From an uncultured Acidimicrobiales bacterium (lineage in GTDB: Bacteria; Actinomycetota; Acidimicrobiia; Acidimicrobiales; SHLQ01): a stretch of 64,000 bases of DNA. The translations under genes were made by a program, and so were the position numbers. This document shows positions 44,901 to 54,000 of the stretch, one piece after another; within the stretch, counting starts at the first letter, position 1; every line of letters starts with the position of its first letter. The DNA is taken from positions 1 through 64,000 of the forward strand of contig CALHTB010000031.1 of assembly GCA_938038785.1 (NCBI GenBank). Direction: 5' to 3'. The notes below the pieces were generated by a model. That model searched no databases. It saw only the letters and a list, made by a program, of their open reading frames with translations, and was not told the origin of the DNA.

Positions 44901-45002
44901 GCGCTCGGCTGGCTGCTTCTTGTAGCAGTGCGCCGCTGGCTCGTCGGTGCAGAACTACGTGCGCATCGTCAAGATGTTTCGCGAACGGAGCGAGTCGGAT
45001 GA
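41934..45002 (+). CDS. GT2 glycosyltransferase fused to a large multi-spanning membrane domain
   Basis: 1022 residues. N-terminal GT2 domain (~1-250): VRVVIPTHDPGPWFDDAIAS, LLLIHHDDVAMSPGTVSALV (D-D metal motif), DMFGTSTACLLVDREFFGSL, GGFDPEIDWHGEAFDLAFRA. Then many hydrophobic helices (from ~265 on; for example VAGGIVIGTLLIFGARHLL, LLLAVACAFLPGAVLLFMLV) and a soluble C-terminal part. Such GT2-membrane fusions precede DUF5719 genes in actinobacteria and are believed to assemble and move envelope glycans. Start is GTG 41934. The stop overlaps the next start by 4 bases. Confidence 0.88.
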   Translation: MQSASDTPSADQPAPPAVRVVIPTHDPGPWFDDAIASLAEQDYPDIAVSIVHDAGEGSLLERHRESLPSLELVAMDAGAGFGAKVNAVAESATEPLLLIHHDDVAMSPGTVSALVREWLRRNEPRSLIAAKLVDWNDPGRLMPAGFDADRFGATAPIVKPGDLDQGQQDRVTDMFGTSTACLLVDREFFGSLGGFDPEIDWHGEAFDLAFRARAVGGQVVIPASAPARHRGAFDSRGGATTAFRLRRHQMRGALSAAPVTSLPGLFLAFALLHLAELVVALARFDLADAFSIPAAWAWNLFNAPSLLSRRRTVTGLDTFGDGHPKLIRRRGSIRISESIDRRIYQREVATEKGENTISVIRVAGGIVIGTLLIFGARHLLTRDIPEIGEFRAIPDDLGTFTFDWWSGVRLWAMGHEGFASFALPLLDLLGVLTLGSAKALRMLLVIAPLPIGVVGAWKLFSRTPSDYAPVAAAAMYAASPVPYNAMSGGSFTALLLYSLFPWIIGNVAALAGASSIGPERSPRAATAALALLLAVACAFLPGAVLLFMLVIAGVVVGSLLSGDMRGIISLVVGSLIAATLAVLVNLPAIISTPEWEQLVSAQTADRTSTPLANLLVMFTGPLGSVIIGWAVFAPAFLPLISGSGQRFTWALRIWGAMLACWALAWTSARGWFPLGLPVDEVLLVPIAAGFATLGGLAALVLDVDVTLAKARRVLPATIAVVGFAAAMIPLFAATQTGSWELAESDLGATYRALIDPVEEGTYRVLWIGDAHVLGAASIPTENGLAWTTSLDGIADFRALWGGPNSGANAELAQTISGGLDGATSRLGRQLAPFGIRYIVVMDQQAPVPQVSRRLLASEIRAASLNGQLDLVRDGVVNPAVSVYRNTAWAPVHSALAPPDLEALQFASADPAVVNRESYASFGGQTRLERDVYASWGRSPRWTLTVDGQVAARVDVGQVGMAFETSGATETTAILDYATSDSHRLIIVAQALGWLLLVAVRRWLVGAELRAHRQDVSRTERVG

Positions 45003-46498
45003 ACGTCTTGCGAGTCCCGGGCCTCGTCATTGTGATCTCATTGCTCGTTGGAGCCATGGTCATAGACCAAACGCGCGCCGAGCCAGAGGAACTTGTGCGA
45101 GCGCAGGGTCTTCCAGGGTCGACGGTTGGAACCGACGAGTCCAGCGCGTCTACGTGGTTCTGCGCTGCGGCGACACCACAAAGCAATGGCCTCGCCGTCT
45201 CTGAAGTAGTGCTAGCGAACACGCAACTCTCCACGGCATCTGCGTCGATTTCGGTCTACCAAGGCGCCGTCGAACCAGTGACCGGCGCCGAGCTCGAATT
45301 CGAATTGGATGTCGAAATCGAACCGCAGTCGACGACGAGCCTCCGCCTCGCTGACTTTGCCCCCGACGCCGAGATCGTGTCGATCGCCGTCGAAGTTGAC
45401 CGCGGGGGCGTGATCGTTGAGAAGATTTCCTCAGGGCCAACCGGAGTTGCACGAAGTGCATGCGCGACCGAGGCCTCGACGAATTGGGTGACGACCGCAG
45501 GCTCGACCGTGCCCGGCTCCCGCCTGCAGCTCGTCGTCTTCAACCCGTTTCCCGATGAGGTCACCGCCGACATCGACTTCGTGTCCGATGTGGGTGTGAG
45601 GGCTCCCGAAGGGCTCATCGGCGTACATATCCCTGCTCGATCGTCTCGCCTTATCGAAGTACAAGACTTCGTGGCCGCCGCGGACTCGATCACCAGCTTT
45701 GTTCGGGCCCGCTCGGGACGGGTTGTTGTTGAGAGCATCCAGTCGTTCGATGGTTCGGCGGTTCCTCTTGGCCTGAGCGTGCAAAGCGGCGCGCCGGTCC
45801 CTGCTCGCTCATGGACCTTCGCTGGCGTAACCCCTGCGGCTGGTCCTGCCCGGCTCACAGTCGTGAACCCAAGCGAGTTCGAAGCACGGGTCAACGTCGA
45901 GGTGTACCCCGCTGGTGCCGAGCGATTTGTCGAGCCGTTCGAAGTGGTGCTGCAGCCTGGACAACGAGACGTCGTCGAGCTGGAGAGCGCCGGCCGGCTC
46001 GCCGAAATTTCCTCGTTCTCTATCGTGGCCCAGTCACTCGATGGCATCGACATCGTTGCCGGCGTCGAGCAGCGGCCAGCCGTGGCCGAACCCGACCCAC
46101 TGGCTGATCTCATCGAAGAGATCGAAGTCGACGCCCCATCGACCGGCTTTGCGGCTTCGATCGGCCAAGCGATGGAGTCGCAGCGTCTATTCACAACCGT
46201 CGACATTCCCGAGGCAGACGAGCGGTCGGCGCTACACATCTTTAACCCAGCTGATGACACCTTCGTTCGGGTCGTTGCCCGTATCGCCACCGACGGGGCT
46301 AGCCGCGACGTCGAACTAGAGGTTGGGCCGCAACGGACCATTCGCGTGCCGCTGACCGAGCTTGCTACCGGCCGCTACTCACTTGAGCTCGAGGCGTCGA
46401 GTCCAATCGTTGCCACGCGAGAGATTACCGGTTTGAGCTCGCGGAGCTGGGCGCCATTGCTTCCCGCAGCTGAACCGGCCGGTGAGTCCGCCAACTAA
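44999..46498 (+). CDS. DUF5719 family secreted or membrane-anchored protein
   Basis: 499 residues. An N-terminal hydrophobic segment (RVPGLVIVISLLVGAMVI) acts as a signal anchor; the rest is beta-rich with repeated units of the type LVVFNPFPDEVTADIDF and LTVVNPSEFEARVNVEVYP, resembling stacked immunoglobulin-like folds. DUF5719 typically follows the GT2-membrane gene in actinobacteria; function unknown, presumably in the envelope. It overlaps the GT2 gene as ATGA. Confidence 0.85.
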   Translation: MNVLRVPGLVIVISLLVGAMVIDQTRAEPEELVRAQGLPGSTVGTDESSASTWFCAAATPQSNGLAVSEVVLANTQLSTASASISVYQGAVEPVTGAELEFELDVEIEPQSTTSLRLADFAPDAEIVSIAVEVDRGGVIVEKISSGPTGVARSACATEASTNWVTTAGSTVPGSRLQLVVFNPFPDEVTADIDFVSDVGVRAPEGLIGVHIPARSSRLIEVQDFVAAADSITSFVRARSGRVVVESIQSFDGSAVPLGLSVQSGAPVPARSWTFAGVTPAAGPARLTVVNPSEFEARVNVEVYPAGAERFVEPFEVVLQPGQRDVVELESAGRLAEISSFSIVAQSLDGIDIVAGVEQRPAVAEPDPLADLIEEIEVDAPSTGFAASIGQAMESQRLFTTVDIPEADERSALHIFNPADDTFVRVVARIATDGASRDVELEVGPQRTIRVPLTELATGRYSLELEASSPIVATREITGLSSRSWAPLLPAAEPAGESAN

Positions 46499-46521
46499 GT
46501 AATCCAGCTGCGTAAGAACTG

Positions 46522-46938
46522 TTAGCCCTCCCGGACCTCGGCGAGCTTTGCCCACAGATCGGCCGAGGACGGTGGGCCGAGGAATGAGGCCCGAGCGACA
46601 CCTTGGGCATCAGCGATAACGACCGACGGTACGGCGGTGATCTTGTACCGGTCATGCAACGCCTTGTCGGCGGTGACCTCGACGTTCTGGATGGCTACCT
46701 CGGTACTTTCGACCAATTGAGTTGAGGTCCACACCTTGGCGCACGTTTCACAAGTGGCCGAGGTAAACACCAGCACGATCCAAGGCGTTTCGGGGCTCAC
46801 AAAGTCGGCCCGGTCGATCTGATCGGGCGTCGTGTGGGTGGCGGGTGTCGTGGGAGCGTCAGGGGCACGTTGTTGGACGTACCAACCAACGCCGAGCGCC
46901 ACGAGCGCGACGACTACGACGATGAGTACAGGCGGCAC
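46522..46938 (-). CDS. Membrane-anchored thioredoxin-like protein
   Basis: 138 residues. One N-terminal transmembrane helix (VLIVVVVALVALGVGWYV), then a thioredoxin fold: WIVLVFTSATCETCAKVWTS with the redox pair CETC, and KITAVPSVVIADAQGVARAS containing the cis-proline. Probably an extracytoplasmic disulfide reductase or oxidase. It starts 15 bases after the ftsH stop in the same direction. Confidence 0.85.
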   Translation of the reverse strand: MPPVLIVVVVALVALGVGWYVQQRAPDAPTTPATHTTPDQIDRADFVSPETPWIVLVFTSATCETCAKVWTSTQLVESTEVAIQNVEVTADKALHDRYKITAVPSVVIADAQGVARASFLGPPSSADLWAKLAEVREG

Positions 46939-46953
46939 TCGAGTGAGCCTGGG

Positions 46954-48936
46954 CTATTCGGCGGTTTCGAGATCCGCCGGAGGCGTGGTCTCGACAGCGT
47001 CCTGCGGAGGTGGGGGAGGGGTGTTTGCGGCTGCGTCTGCTGCGGTGAGCGAGGTGTTGCCCGGAAGCTCCAACTCGGCACCCGACAGGTTGAGTAGGCG
47101 ATAGACCTCGTCGCCGCTGATGCTCTCGTGCTCGAGAAGTGCACGCGCAATGAGGTCAAGACCGTTGCGGTACGTAACCAGCAAGTTGCGGCACTGATCT
47201 TCAGCCTCGATCAGGATGCGGCGGGTCTCTTCGTCGACAAGACGAGCCGTGTCGGCAGACATGCCGCTCTTGTTCGACATCATGTCATCGCCAAGGAATA
47301 CCGGACCCGAGTCGGACAGCGCCATTGGGCCAACCTTCTCGCTCATGCCCCACTCGGTCACCATGCGCTTAGCAATGTTGGTGGCCTGCTGGAGGTCGTT
47401 TGCTGCGCCTGAAGACGACTCGTTGAACACGAGCGCTTCGGCGACACGCCCGCCCATGGCCATAACCATCATGGCTTCGGCCTCGTCTTTGTCCATCGAG
47501 TGACGGTCGTTGGTTGGCAGAGTCATGGTCACACCCAACGCCATACCGGTAGGAATGATTGTGACCTTGTGTACCGGGTCGTGGTTGTCCTGGACCGCAG
47601 CACATAGGGCGTGGCCAGCCTCGTGGTACGCAGTGCGCTCGACTTCTTCTTTGGTCTGGACCATCGAGGTCCGCTCGATGCCGAGGAGAACCCGGTCACG
47701 AGCCTGGTCGAAGTGGCGCATGCTGATCTTGTCGTCGCCAGCACGAACCGCAAACAGGGCCGCCTCGTTAACAAGGTTCGCCAAGTCGGCGCCGCTCATG
47801 CCGGGAGTTCCGCGGGCGATCACGTTGACGTCGAGGTCAGACTCGTGACGCTTACCCTTCAAGTGAACGGCGAGGATCTCTTTGCGATCTTCGAGCTCGG
47901 GAAGGGGCACAACGACCTGACGGTCGAAGCGGCCCGGACGCAGAAGCGCCGGATCGAGAATGTCTGGACGGTTGGTAGCCGCCATCATGATGATGCCTTC
48001 GGAAGCTTCGAAGCCATCCATCTCAGCGAGCATCTGGTTGAGCGTCTGCTCACGTTCGTCGTGCCCACCACCCATGCCAGCCCCGCGCTTACGGCCAATG
48101 GAGTCGATCTCATCGATGAAGATGATCGCGCGGCCCATTTTGCGGGCCGACTCGAAGAGGTCACGGACACGGCTGGCGCCAACGCCCACGAACATTTCCA
48201 TGAAGTCCGAGCCGGTGACCGACATAAACGGCACGCCAGCTTCACCCGCAACCGCACGGGCGATGAGGGTCTTACCAGTTCCAGGAGGGCCAACGAGCAA
48301 CATGCCCTTGGGAGTGCGGGCGCCGATCTCACTGAAGCGCTCTGGGCTCTTCAAGAAGTCGACCACCTCGGTGATCTCGCGCTTGACCGCGGCATAACCA
48401 GCAACGTCATCAAACGTGGTTCCCGGGCGCTCGGTGGTGTAGGTCTTGGCTTTGGACCGGCCGACCGACATGATGCCGCCCATCTGGCCTTGGGCCCGGC
48501 GCTGCATCCAGACGAAGAAGCCAATGATGAGCATGAACGGCAACATGACAAACAGCAGCTGCACAAACGGACTTTGGGTTGGCGCAATGTAGTCGACACC
48601 GGCCTCAGGGTTCTCTTCGCTCGGAAGCGGTACCTGCTTGAGGAGCTCTTGCTCGGACTCAGGGACGTCGATTGGGCCACGGGTGACAAGTACGGTCTCG
48701 GAGTCGTCTTCGAGCTGGAAGCGGATCTCACCGTTGTTGCTATTGCGAGTGACCTTCTCAACCACGCCGTCTTCGAGACGGTTGATGTACTGGTTGTAAG
48801 TGACTTCGTCGCCTGCGTTTCGGTCGTTCGAGAACACAGCCAGCATGGTGAACACAACGAGGGCGAACAATACCCAAGTGGCAATTCGTGCGCTTTGTGA
48901 TCGTTCCGGAGGTGACGACGGAGGGGTTGGTGCCAT
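46954..48936 (-). CDS. ftsH: ATP-dependent zinc metalloprotease FtsH
   Basis: 660 residues. Two transmembrane segments ([20 protein letters not shown] and [20 protein letters not shown]) surround an extracytoplasmic domain; the AAA module has [20 protein letters not shown], Walker [14 protein letters not shown] and the second region of homology ([20 protein letters not shown]); the zinc site is [12 protein letters not shown]. It degrades misfolded and regulatory membrane proteins. A Pro-rich tail ends the protein. It is monocistronic or co-transcribed with the thioredoxin-like gene. Confidence 0.97.
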   Translation of the reverse strand: MAPTPPSSPPERSQSARIATWVLFALVVFTMLAVFSNDRNAGDEVTYNQYINRLEDGVVEKVTRNSNNGEIRFQLEDDSETVLVTRGPIDVPESEQELLKQVPLPSEENPEAGVDYIAPTQSPFVQLLFVMLPFMLIIGFFVWMQRRAQGQMGGIMSVGRSKAKTYTTERPGTTFDDVAGYAAVKREITEVVDFLKSPERFSEIGARTPKGMLLVGPPGTGKTLIARAVAGEAGVPFMSVTGSDFMEMFVGVGASRVRDLFESARKMGRAIIFIDEIDSIGRKRGAGMGGGHDEREQTLNQMLAEMDGFEASEGIIMMAATNRPDILDPALLRPGRFDRQVVVPLPELEDRKEILAVHLKGKRHESDLDVNVIARGTPGMSGADLANLVNEAALFAVRAGDDKISMRHFDQARDRVLLGIERTSMVQTKEEVERTAYHEAGHALCAAVQDNHDPVHKVTIIPTGMALGVTMTLPTNDRHSMDKDEAEAMMVMAMGGRVAEALVFNESSSGAANDLQQATNIAKRMVTEWGMSEKVGPMALSDSGPVFLGDDMMSNKSGMSADTARLVDEETRRILIEAEDQCRNLLVTYRNGLDLIARALLEHESISGDEVYRLLNLSGAELELPGNTSLTAADAAANTPPPPPQDAVETTPPADLETAE

Positions 48937-49077
48937 GAAAATACCCTAGTTGTTTACAGGTGCAATCGGAGGTCGTAGTGCAGGTGTTAGCTCCAACACC
49001 GTTTTCTTCGAGATTACTCCCGCGTTTTCAGTGTTTCCCGCTCGTTCCTCGCTCCCGGCAATCGTCGCTTCGCTCCT

Positions 49078-49192
49078 CTGCGGCTGCGCCGGAGGCGGCG
49101 CCCAGTCGTTCGTCCCTCACTCCCTGCGGAGCTGGCGAGTCCTTGATGCGTATAGAGGCTCCTGCGTTGACTGTTCTTGGATCCGCTGTCGC
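49078..49192. repeat. Family C fragment and family F copy 2
   Basis: 49078-49125 is like 27105-27155 (family C). 49127-49192, read on the minus strand, is the second copy of the 66-base family F block at 27436-27501. The 508 bases from 48937 to 49444 hold only repeats, palindromes and the promoter of the DUF3499 gene. Confidence 0.72.
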
Positions 49193-49242
49193 CGCGGGCG
49201 AGGGCGTGGCGATAGGTACCACGCTCCTTATCGCAGAAACGA

Positions 49243-49274
49243 ACCTGGTACCTTTCGGCAAAAAGGTGCCAGGT
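49243..49274. repeat. Palindrome 1 with GGTACC arms
   Basis: ACCTGGTACCTTT and AAAGGTGCCAGGT pair at 12 of 13 positions over a 6-base loop. Confidence 0.75.
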
Positions 49275-49311
49275 ACCTTTGCTCATGAAGCCGGGATTTC
49301 AACGACTATTG

Positions 49312-49355
49312 CGAGGTACCAGGTACCGAAACTCGAAATGGAACCTGGTACCTCG
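49312..49355. repeat. Palindrome 2 with GGTACC arms
   Basis: CGAGGTACCAGGT (49312-49324) and ACCTGGTACCTCG (49343-49355) pair perfectly over an 18-base loop. The arms share ACCTGGTACCT with palindrome 1. Confidence 0.8.
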
Positions 49356-49430
49356 ATAAAGGGAATGCGGGATATTCGCGCGTGGGGTGCTTCTTTACGC
49401 GCGGTCCGCGCGAGAGGGTTTGGGCTGAAT

Positions 49431-49436
49431 TACACT
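49431..49436 (+). promoter_or_regulatory. -10 element (TACACT) for the DUF3499 gene
   Basis: Ends eight bases before ATG 49445, no ribosome-binding site. Confidence 0.45.
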
Positions 49437-49444
49437 TCTTTTGC

Positions 49445-49669
49445 ATGAGTCGTACCTGCGCCCGTCCTACGTGTTCTGTTTCTGCCGCGGCCACAATGTC
49501 GTACGACTACGAGGCCCAGGTCGTCTGGATTGAAGAGCTCCACGACGAAGCGCACCCGATGATGCACGACCTCTGCGCCATGCACGCTGACCGCTCGACC
49601 CCGCCAAACGGTTGGGAACTACGCGACGAACGTCAGCCGCGCGGGATCTACGCACTTCACGCCAGCTAA
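49445..49669 (+). CDS. DUF3499 family protein
   Basis: 74 residues. The pattern SRTCARPTCSVSAAATMSYD, then HDLCAMHADRSTPPNGWELR matches the DUF3499 family, small proteins with a likely zinc-binding C/H set (C-x4-C ... C-x2-H), found in actinobacteria near manB. ATG 49445 is used because of the promoter spacing and the family N-terminus; the open frame upstream to 49382 is non-coding. Function unknown. Confidence 0.85.
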   Translation: MSRTCARPTCSVSAAATMSYDYEAQVVWIEELHDEAHPMMHDLCAMHADRSTPPNGWELRDERQPRGIYALHAS

Positions 49670-49672
49670 GCC

Positions 49673-50533
49673 GTGGTCTCCAACGGAGACGGCCCGCAAG
49701 ACGCGGTCCCTGGGTCTCCAGACGTCCCCGACCCGCCCCAAGACGCCGTCCCCAGCGCTCCTGACGAAGCTGCTCCACTAACTCCACGTTGGGGGCTTGC
49801 CGAAGCCATTCCCGCATGGGTTGCTTCGGCGTTCTTTAGCATCCTGATCTACGGCGGCGTGCTGGCCGCCGGTGACTACTCGCCGTTCTCGCCTCAACGC
49901 CCAGGCGGACACATTGGACGGGCGGTAGGGCAGTTCACAAGCGGTGTGCCACTTCGTAACGACGCAGTGCCGGTCATTTGGCGGATGGCAACGTTGGTTC
50001 CGGGGTGGATCGTCATGCTCGCGGTCGCGTGGTTCCTCGCCAGCATCACCGGCAAAGAGAAACGAGGCTGGGATCTGCGCGGCAAAGCCAGCGACATCCC
50101 GCTTGGCATCGGTGCTGGCGTGTTCATTCAAGTTCCGGTCCTCACCATCGTCGGCATCTTGATGACGCTGATCTTGGGCGACTTCACCCAATCGGGCCGC
50201 GCCCAAGAGCTCGTCGACAGCCTCAACTCACCGTTCGCCTACGCAGCACTCATCCTCGGCGTCGCCGTCGGTGCACCAGTGGTCGAAGAGCTGTTCTATC
50301 GAGGCATCATCCAGGGGTCGCTCGTTGAGAAGCTCGGAGACATTCCAGGCCTCATTCTTGCAAGCATCATCTTCGGGGCAGTCCACCTCAGCTGGATCGA
50401 GTTCATACCGCTCACCGTCGCCGGGCTCGGATTTGGCTTGCTAGCGCTGAAAACCGGGCGCCTTCTCCCAGCGATCATTGCCCATATGGCCTTCAACGCC
50501 GTCACTCTCGTCTTCCTCTTCGCAACTGTGTAA
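49673..50533 (+). CDS. CPBP family intramembrane metalloprotease
   Basis: 286 residues, GTG start 3 bases after the DUF3499 stop. A Pro/Asp-rich soluble N-terminus (~40 residues) precedes several membrane helices; VVEELFYRGIIQGSL holds the glutamate motif EExxxR, and FGAVHLS and IIAHMAFNAV hold the histidines of the CAAX-protease/bacteriocin-processing fold. Substrate unknown. The stop codon lies inside the first family B repeat copy. Confidence 0.9.
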   Translation: MVSNGDGPQDAVPGSPDVPDPPQDAVPSAPDEAAPLTPRWGLAEAIPAWVASAFFSILIYGGVLAAGDYSPFSPQRPGGHIGRAVGQFTSGVPLRNDAVPVIWRMATLVPGWIVMLAVAWFLASITGKEKRGWDLRGKASDIPLGIGAGVFIQVPVLTIVGILMTLILGDFTQSGRAQELVDSLNSPFAYAALILGVAVGAPVVEELFYRGIIQGSLVEKLGDIPGLILASIIFGAVHLSWIEFIPLTVAGLGFGLLALKTGRLLPAIIAHMAFNAVTLVFLFATV

Positions 50534-50615
50534 TCCCGCGGTCGCAATCCGAGCCCTGGGGGGCTCTCGATGCTCGGCGGCTGTGTAATCCCGCGGTCGC
50601 AATCCGAGCCCTGGG
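50526..50615. repeat. Family B repeat, two copies of a 35-base unit
   Basis: CTGTGTAATCCCGCGGTCGC plus AATCCGAGCCCTGGG occurs at 50526-50560 and 50581-50615. The first copy begins inside the protease gene and contains its stop codon. The core GTCGCAATCCG and the block TCTCGATGCTCGGCGGCT relate it to 20014-20060. The rest of the 267-base gap to 50800 shows nothing recognisable. Confidence 0.8.
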
Positions 50616-50800
50616 CCGCGGTCGCAACTCGAGCGCCAATCTGGGTGTGACGGCCCAGGCGAGTGCATCGCCCGCTAAGCCGTCGGGATCAAATCGGGTT
50701 CCCAGAAGTCCCGGTCTCCTTACACGCAACTAGTCGACGTCGATCCTTCCCCTACTACCTGGCGCACCGGCGGACAGGCATCAGCTAAGGGAGAAAAACC

Positions 50801-50998
50801 ATGGAAGACGGACTTGTTCAGACCCGGCACTGCCCCAAGTGCACCCGTGCAATGATCAACATCACCCTCGACATCGACGAGGCAAAGCGCACGCTGCACA
50901 GCTGCTCACACTGCGATGTTCGCGAGTGGGAAGCGCCTACCGGCTCGATCAACCTGAAGGGCGTACTCGACGAGCTCGCAGATTCTGCAGGGCACTGA
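50801..50998 (+). CDS. Small zinc-ribbon protein
   Basis: 65 residues. RHCPKCTRAMINI and HSCSHCDVREW hold two C-x2-C pairs about 23 residues apart, a zinc ribbon. GGGAGAAAAACC precedes the ATG, one of the few clear Shine-Dalgarno starts in the window. No family name can be given; regulator or RNA/DNA-binding role is a guess. The next gene begins 36 bases downstream. Confidence 0.75.
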   Translation: MEDGLVQTRHCPKCTRAMINITLDIDEAKRTLHSCSHCDVREWEAPTGSINLKGVLDELADSAGH

Positions 50999-51034
50999 CA
51001 ACGCAAGCACCGCGGTTAATGCGATGCTAGGTGG

Positions 51035-54000
51035 ATGACGTCGGCCACCCCCCAGCGCACCGGCGCGGACCGTCTCGAAAAGATCGTCACCACGATCGTC
51101 GTTTCCGCCAGCGCACTGTTCGTGTTCTGGCAACTACAGCCGAACCTGATCTTCACTGACACCACCCCCACCGGTGGCGACATGGGCGCACACGTGTGGG
51201 GGCCAGCGTTCTTGCGCGACGAGCTTTTGCCGCAGCTGCGCCTCACCGGATGGACCCCCGACTGGTATTCGGGCTTCCCAGCGTTCCACTTCTATATGGT
51301 GCTTCCTGCGTTGGCGATCGTCATCCTCGACATCGGTATCAGCCCGTTTCTCTCCATCCCGATCATCGTCGCCCTCCTCGCCGGTGCGATCGTTACGTAC
51401 GTGCAGGGCAACCGGTCGCTCTCGCGCCGATTGCTCATCGGGTTTGCGGTGCTGGCCCCGTTTATCGTGGCGATGCCCTACAACGTTGCGTTCAAACTGG
51501 TTGCGGTCAGCGGCGTCGTGTTCTTTCCCGTTGCTGGCTGGGCCCTTGGCCATTTTGGTGGGCTTCGATTTCCCGGGCCGGCAGTGTTGTCGCTCGCCAG
51601 CCTGGCGTTTGCGTTTGACCGATCCTTCAACATCTACGGCGGCAACATTGCCTCGACGCTGGCGGGGGAATTCGCAGCCTCGATTTCGCTTAGCTTGTCG
51701 CTGGTGGCGCTCGGCCTGGTCATTCGAGGAACCAGGACTGGCGAGCACCGAGGCTGGGCTGCGGTGTTTATTGCGCTCACCGGTTTGACCCATTTGCTGC
51801 CAGCGTTCTTCCTGCTCGCAGCGGTCATCGTCACCATGATTCTGCGCGTCTTGCAACGCCGCTTCTCGTCGGTGATGTGGATGCTGCTCTCGGGAACCAC
51901 CGCAGTGTTCTTGTCCGCGTTCTGGGTGCTGCCCTTCTACCTGCGCACCGACTACCTCAACGATATGGGATGGGAGCGCATCGAGATTGTGCACTCGCCG
52001 CTGGTGACGCGCAGCAACCTCAACCCGGCCGAGATCTTGAGCGATTACCCGCCGCTGCCAGTCCTACTCGTGCTTGCTGCCATCGGACTTGTGCTCTCGC
52101 TCATCCGCCGGGTGGAGCTCGGATGGATCCTCGCAATGACCGCACTTGTAATGGCAGTGGGGTTTGTGTGGTTTCCCGACGGGCGGCTGTGGAACGCTCG
52201 CATCTTGCCGTTCTACTACTTGGCGGTTGGGCTGCTGGCCGGCGTTGCCGTGTACCTGATTATCGTCGAGGTAACAAAGATGCCAACCGTGTTGCGTCTG
52301 GGTGTTGCCGCGGCGTCGGCCATCTTGTTGCTGCCAACGCAGATTCGCGGTGCTGTTGTATGGCCCGAGCCCGAATTCATGAAGCTCGACGACCGTCTCG
52401 GCGGAATCTTCGACTACCTCGGCCCCGCTGCCGGTTACTCGACTCGCGTTGTTTGTATTGCGCTACTTGCGATCATCGTTCTCACCGAGCTACCTCGACA
52501 GTTGAGCCGCCTGTTTGATCGCGCCGAGATCGTTGCCCTCATGGTTGCGCTCGGCGTGATGGTCGCTACCCCTGCTCGGGACATTCTCACCGGCGGCCAA
52601 ATGGAGAACCGCAACGTCTGGTTCGCAGCCCTTGTGCTGGCATTGACCGTCGTCTTGCTCGCCGTGGTTTCGTTGGTTAGACGGTTCTCCTCGACGAGTT
52701 CCCCAGAGAAGGTCGAGCCAACCGCTTCGATCGACTCACCCGAAGAAGCGCCCGTCATACCCGAAATAGCTCCAGGGTTCCTTGCCCAGCTCGCCTTGCC
52801 CAACCCGCAGGCGGTGCTGACGGCAGCACCGATAGCGGCCATGGTGTGCGTGTTCGTGCTCTTCGGCCTCGCTTTGAACACCATTGGGGGCATCGACACC
52901 GTAACCAACGCCCCCAAGCGAACCTGGTCCCTCGGGCCGCTCGAGATCGCGTCCGACGACAACAGCTTCATCCCCGGTTGGTCGACCTGGAACTTCTCGG
53001 GTCTGCAAGCAAAGCCCGAAGCAGTGAACGGCCCCGGCGATGTAGGTCAAGGCGGTTGGGAAGAGTACGCGTTTGTCCAGCGAACGATGGCTGGCGTTGG
53101 CGAGCAGATCGGCTGTGGCCGAGCGATGTGGGAGTTCGCCCCCGAGCTCAACCGCTATGGAACGACGATGGCGATGATGCTTATGCCGATGTGGACCGAC
53201 GGCTGCATCGGTTCGATGGAAGGGTTGTACTTCGAGGCCACGCCGACGGTTCCGTACCACTTCATGCTGCAGAGCGACCTCTCGGCCCCGAGTCGACAGG
53301 CCGGAGCGAACCAATCGGTTGGCGGCCCATCACGAGCAATGCGCGATCTGCCCTATGGAAACTTCGACATCGACCGCGGCGTCGAACGAATGCACGAAAT
53401 GGGCGTCCGCTATTACATGGCGTTCTCCCGCGATTCGGTCGAAGCAGCCCGCAACCACGACGCGCTCACAGAGGTTGCGACAGCGACCCCATGGGTCATC
53501 TTCGAAACCCAAGCAGTACTCGTCGAACCCCTCGACATCGCCCCGGTCGTGCTCGACGGCGTTCGCAACCACCAGGACCAATGGCTCGACGTTGGCATCG
53601 AGTGGTTTGATGACCTCAGCCAAACTCGCCCGGCATCATCTGGCCCGGCCGAGTGGCGAAGCATCGACGCTGAGGAAGTGGTTGTCCGATATGAAGGCGA
53701 CGACACTCGCCTAGCCGGCTCTGTTGGCGACGCTCCTCCCATGCGAGACTTACTCCCCGAGACCTTCGTCAGCACCGAGACGACGGTGTCGAGCATCGTG
53801 GCCGAGACCGATTCGATCTCGTTCAGCGTGGACCAAATCGGAACCCCGGTGCTCGTGCGGGCGTCGTATTTCCCGAGTTGGAAGGTCCGCGGCGCCGACG
53901 GTCCATTCCGTGTTGCCCCTAATTTCATGGTCGTCGTGCCGACTGAACAAAATGTGGAACTCTATTTTGCTCGCACCGGAACCGATTGGATTGCCCTCGC

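Noticed and set aside
47611-48900. 429-aa plus-strand frame opposite ftsH
   Set aside because: Antisense shadow of FtsH.
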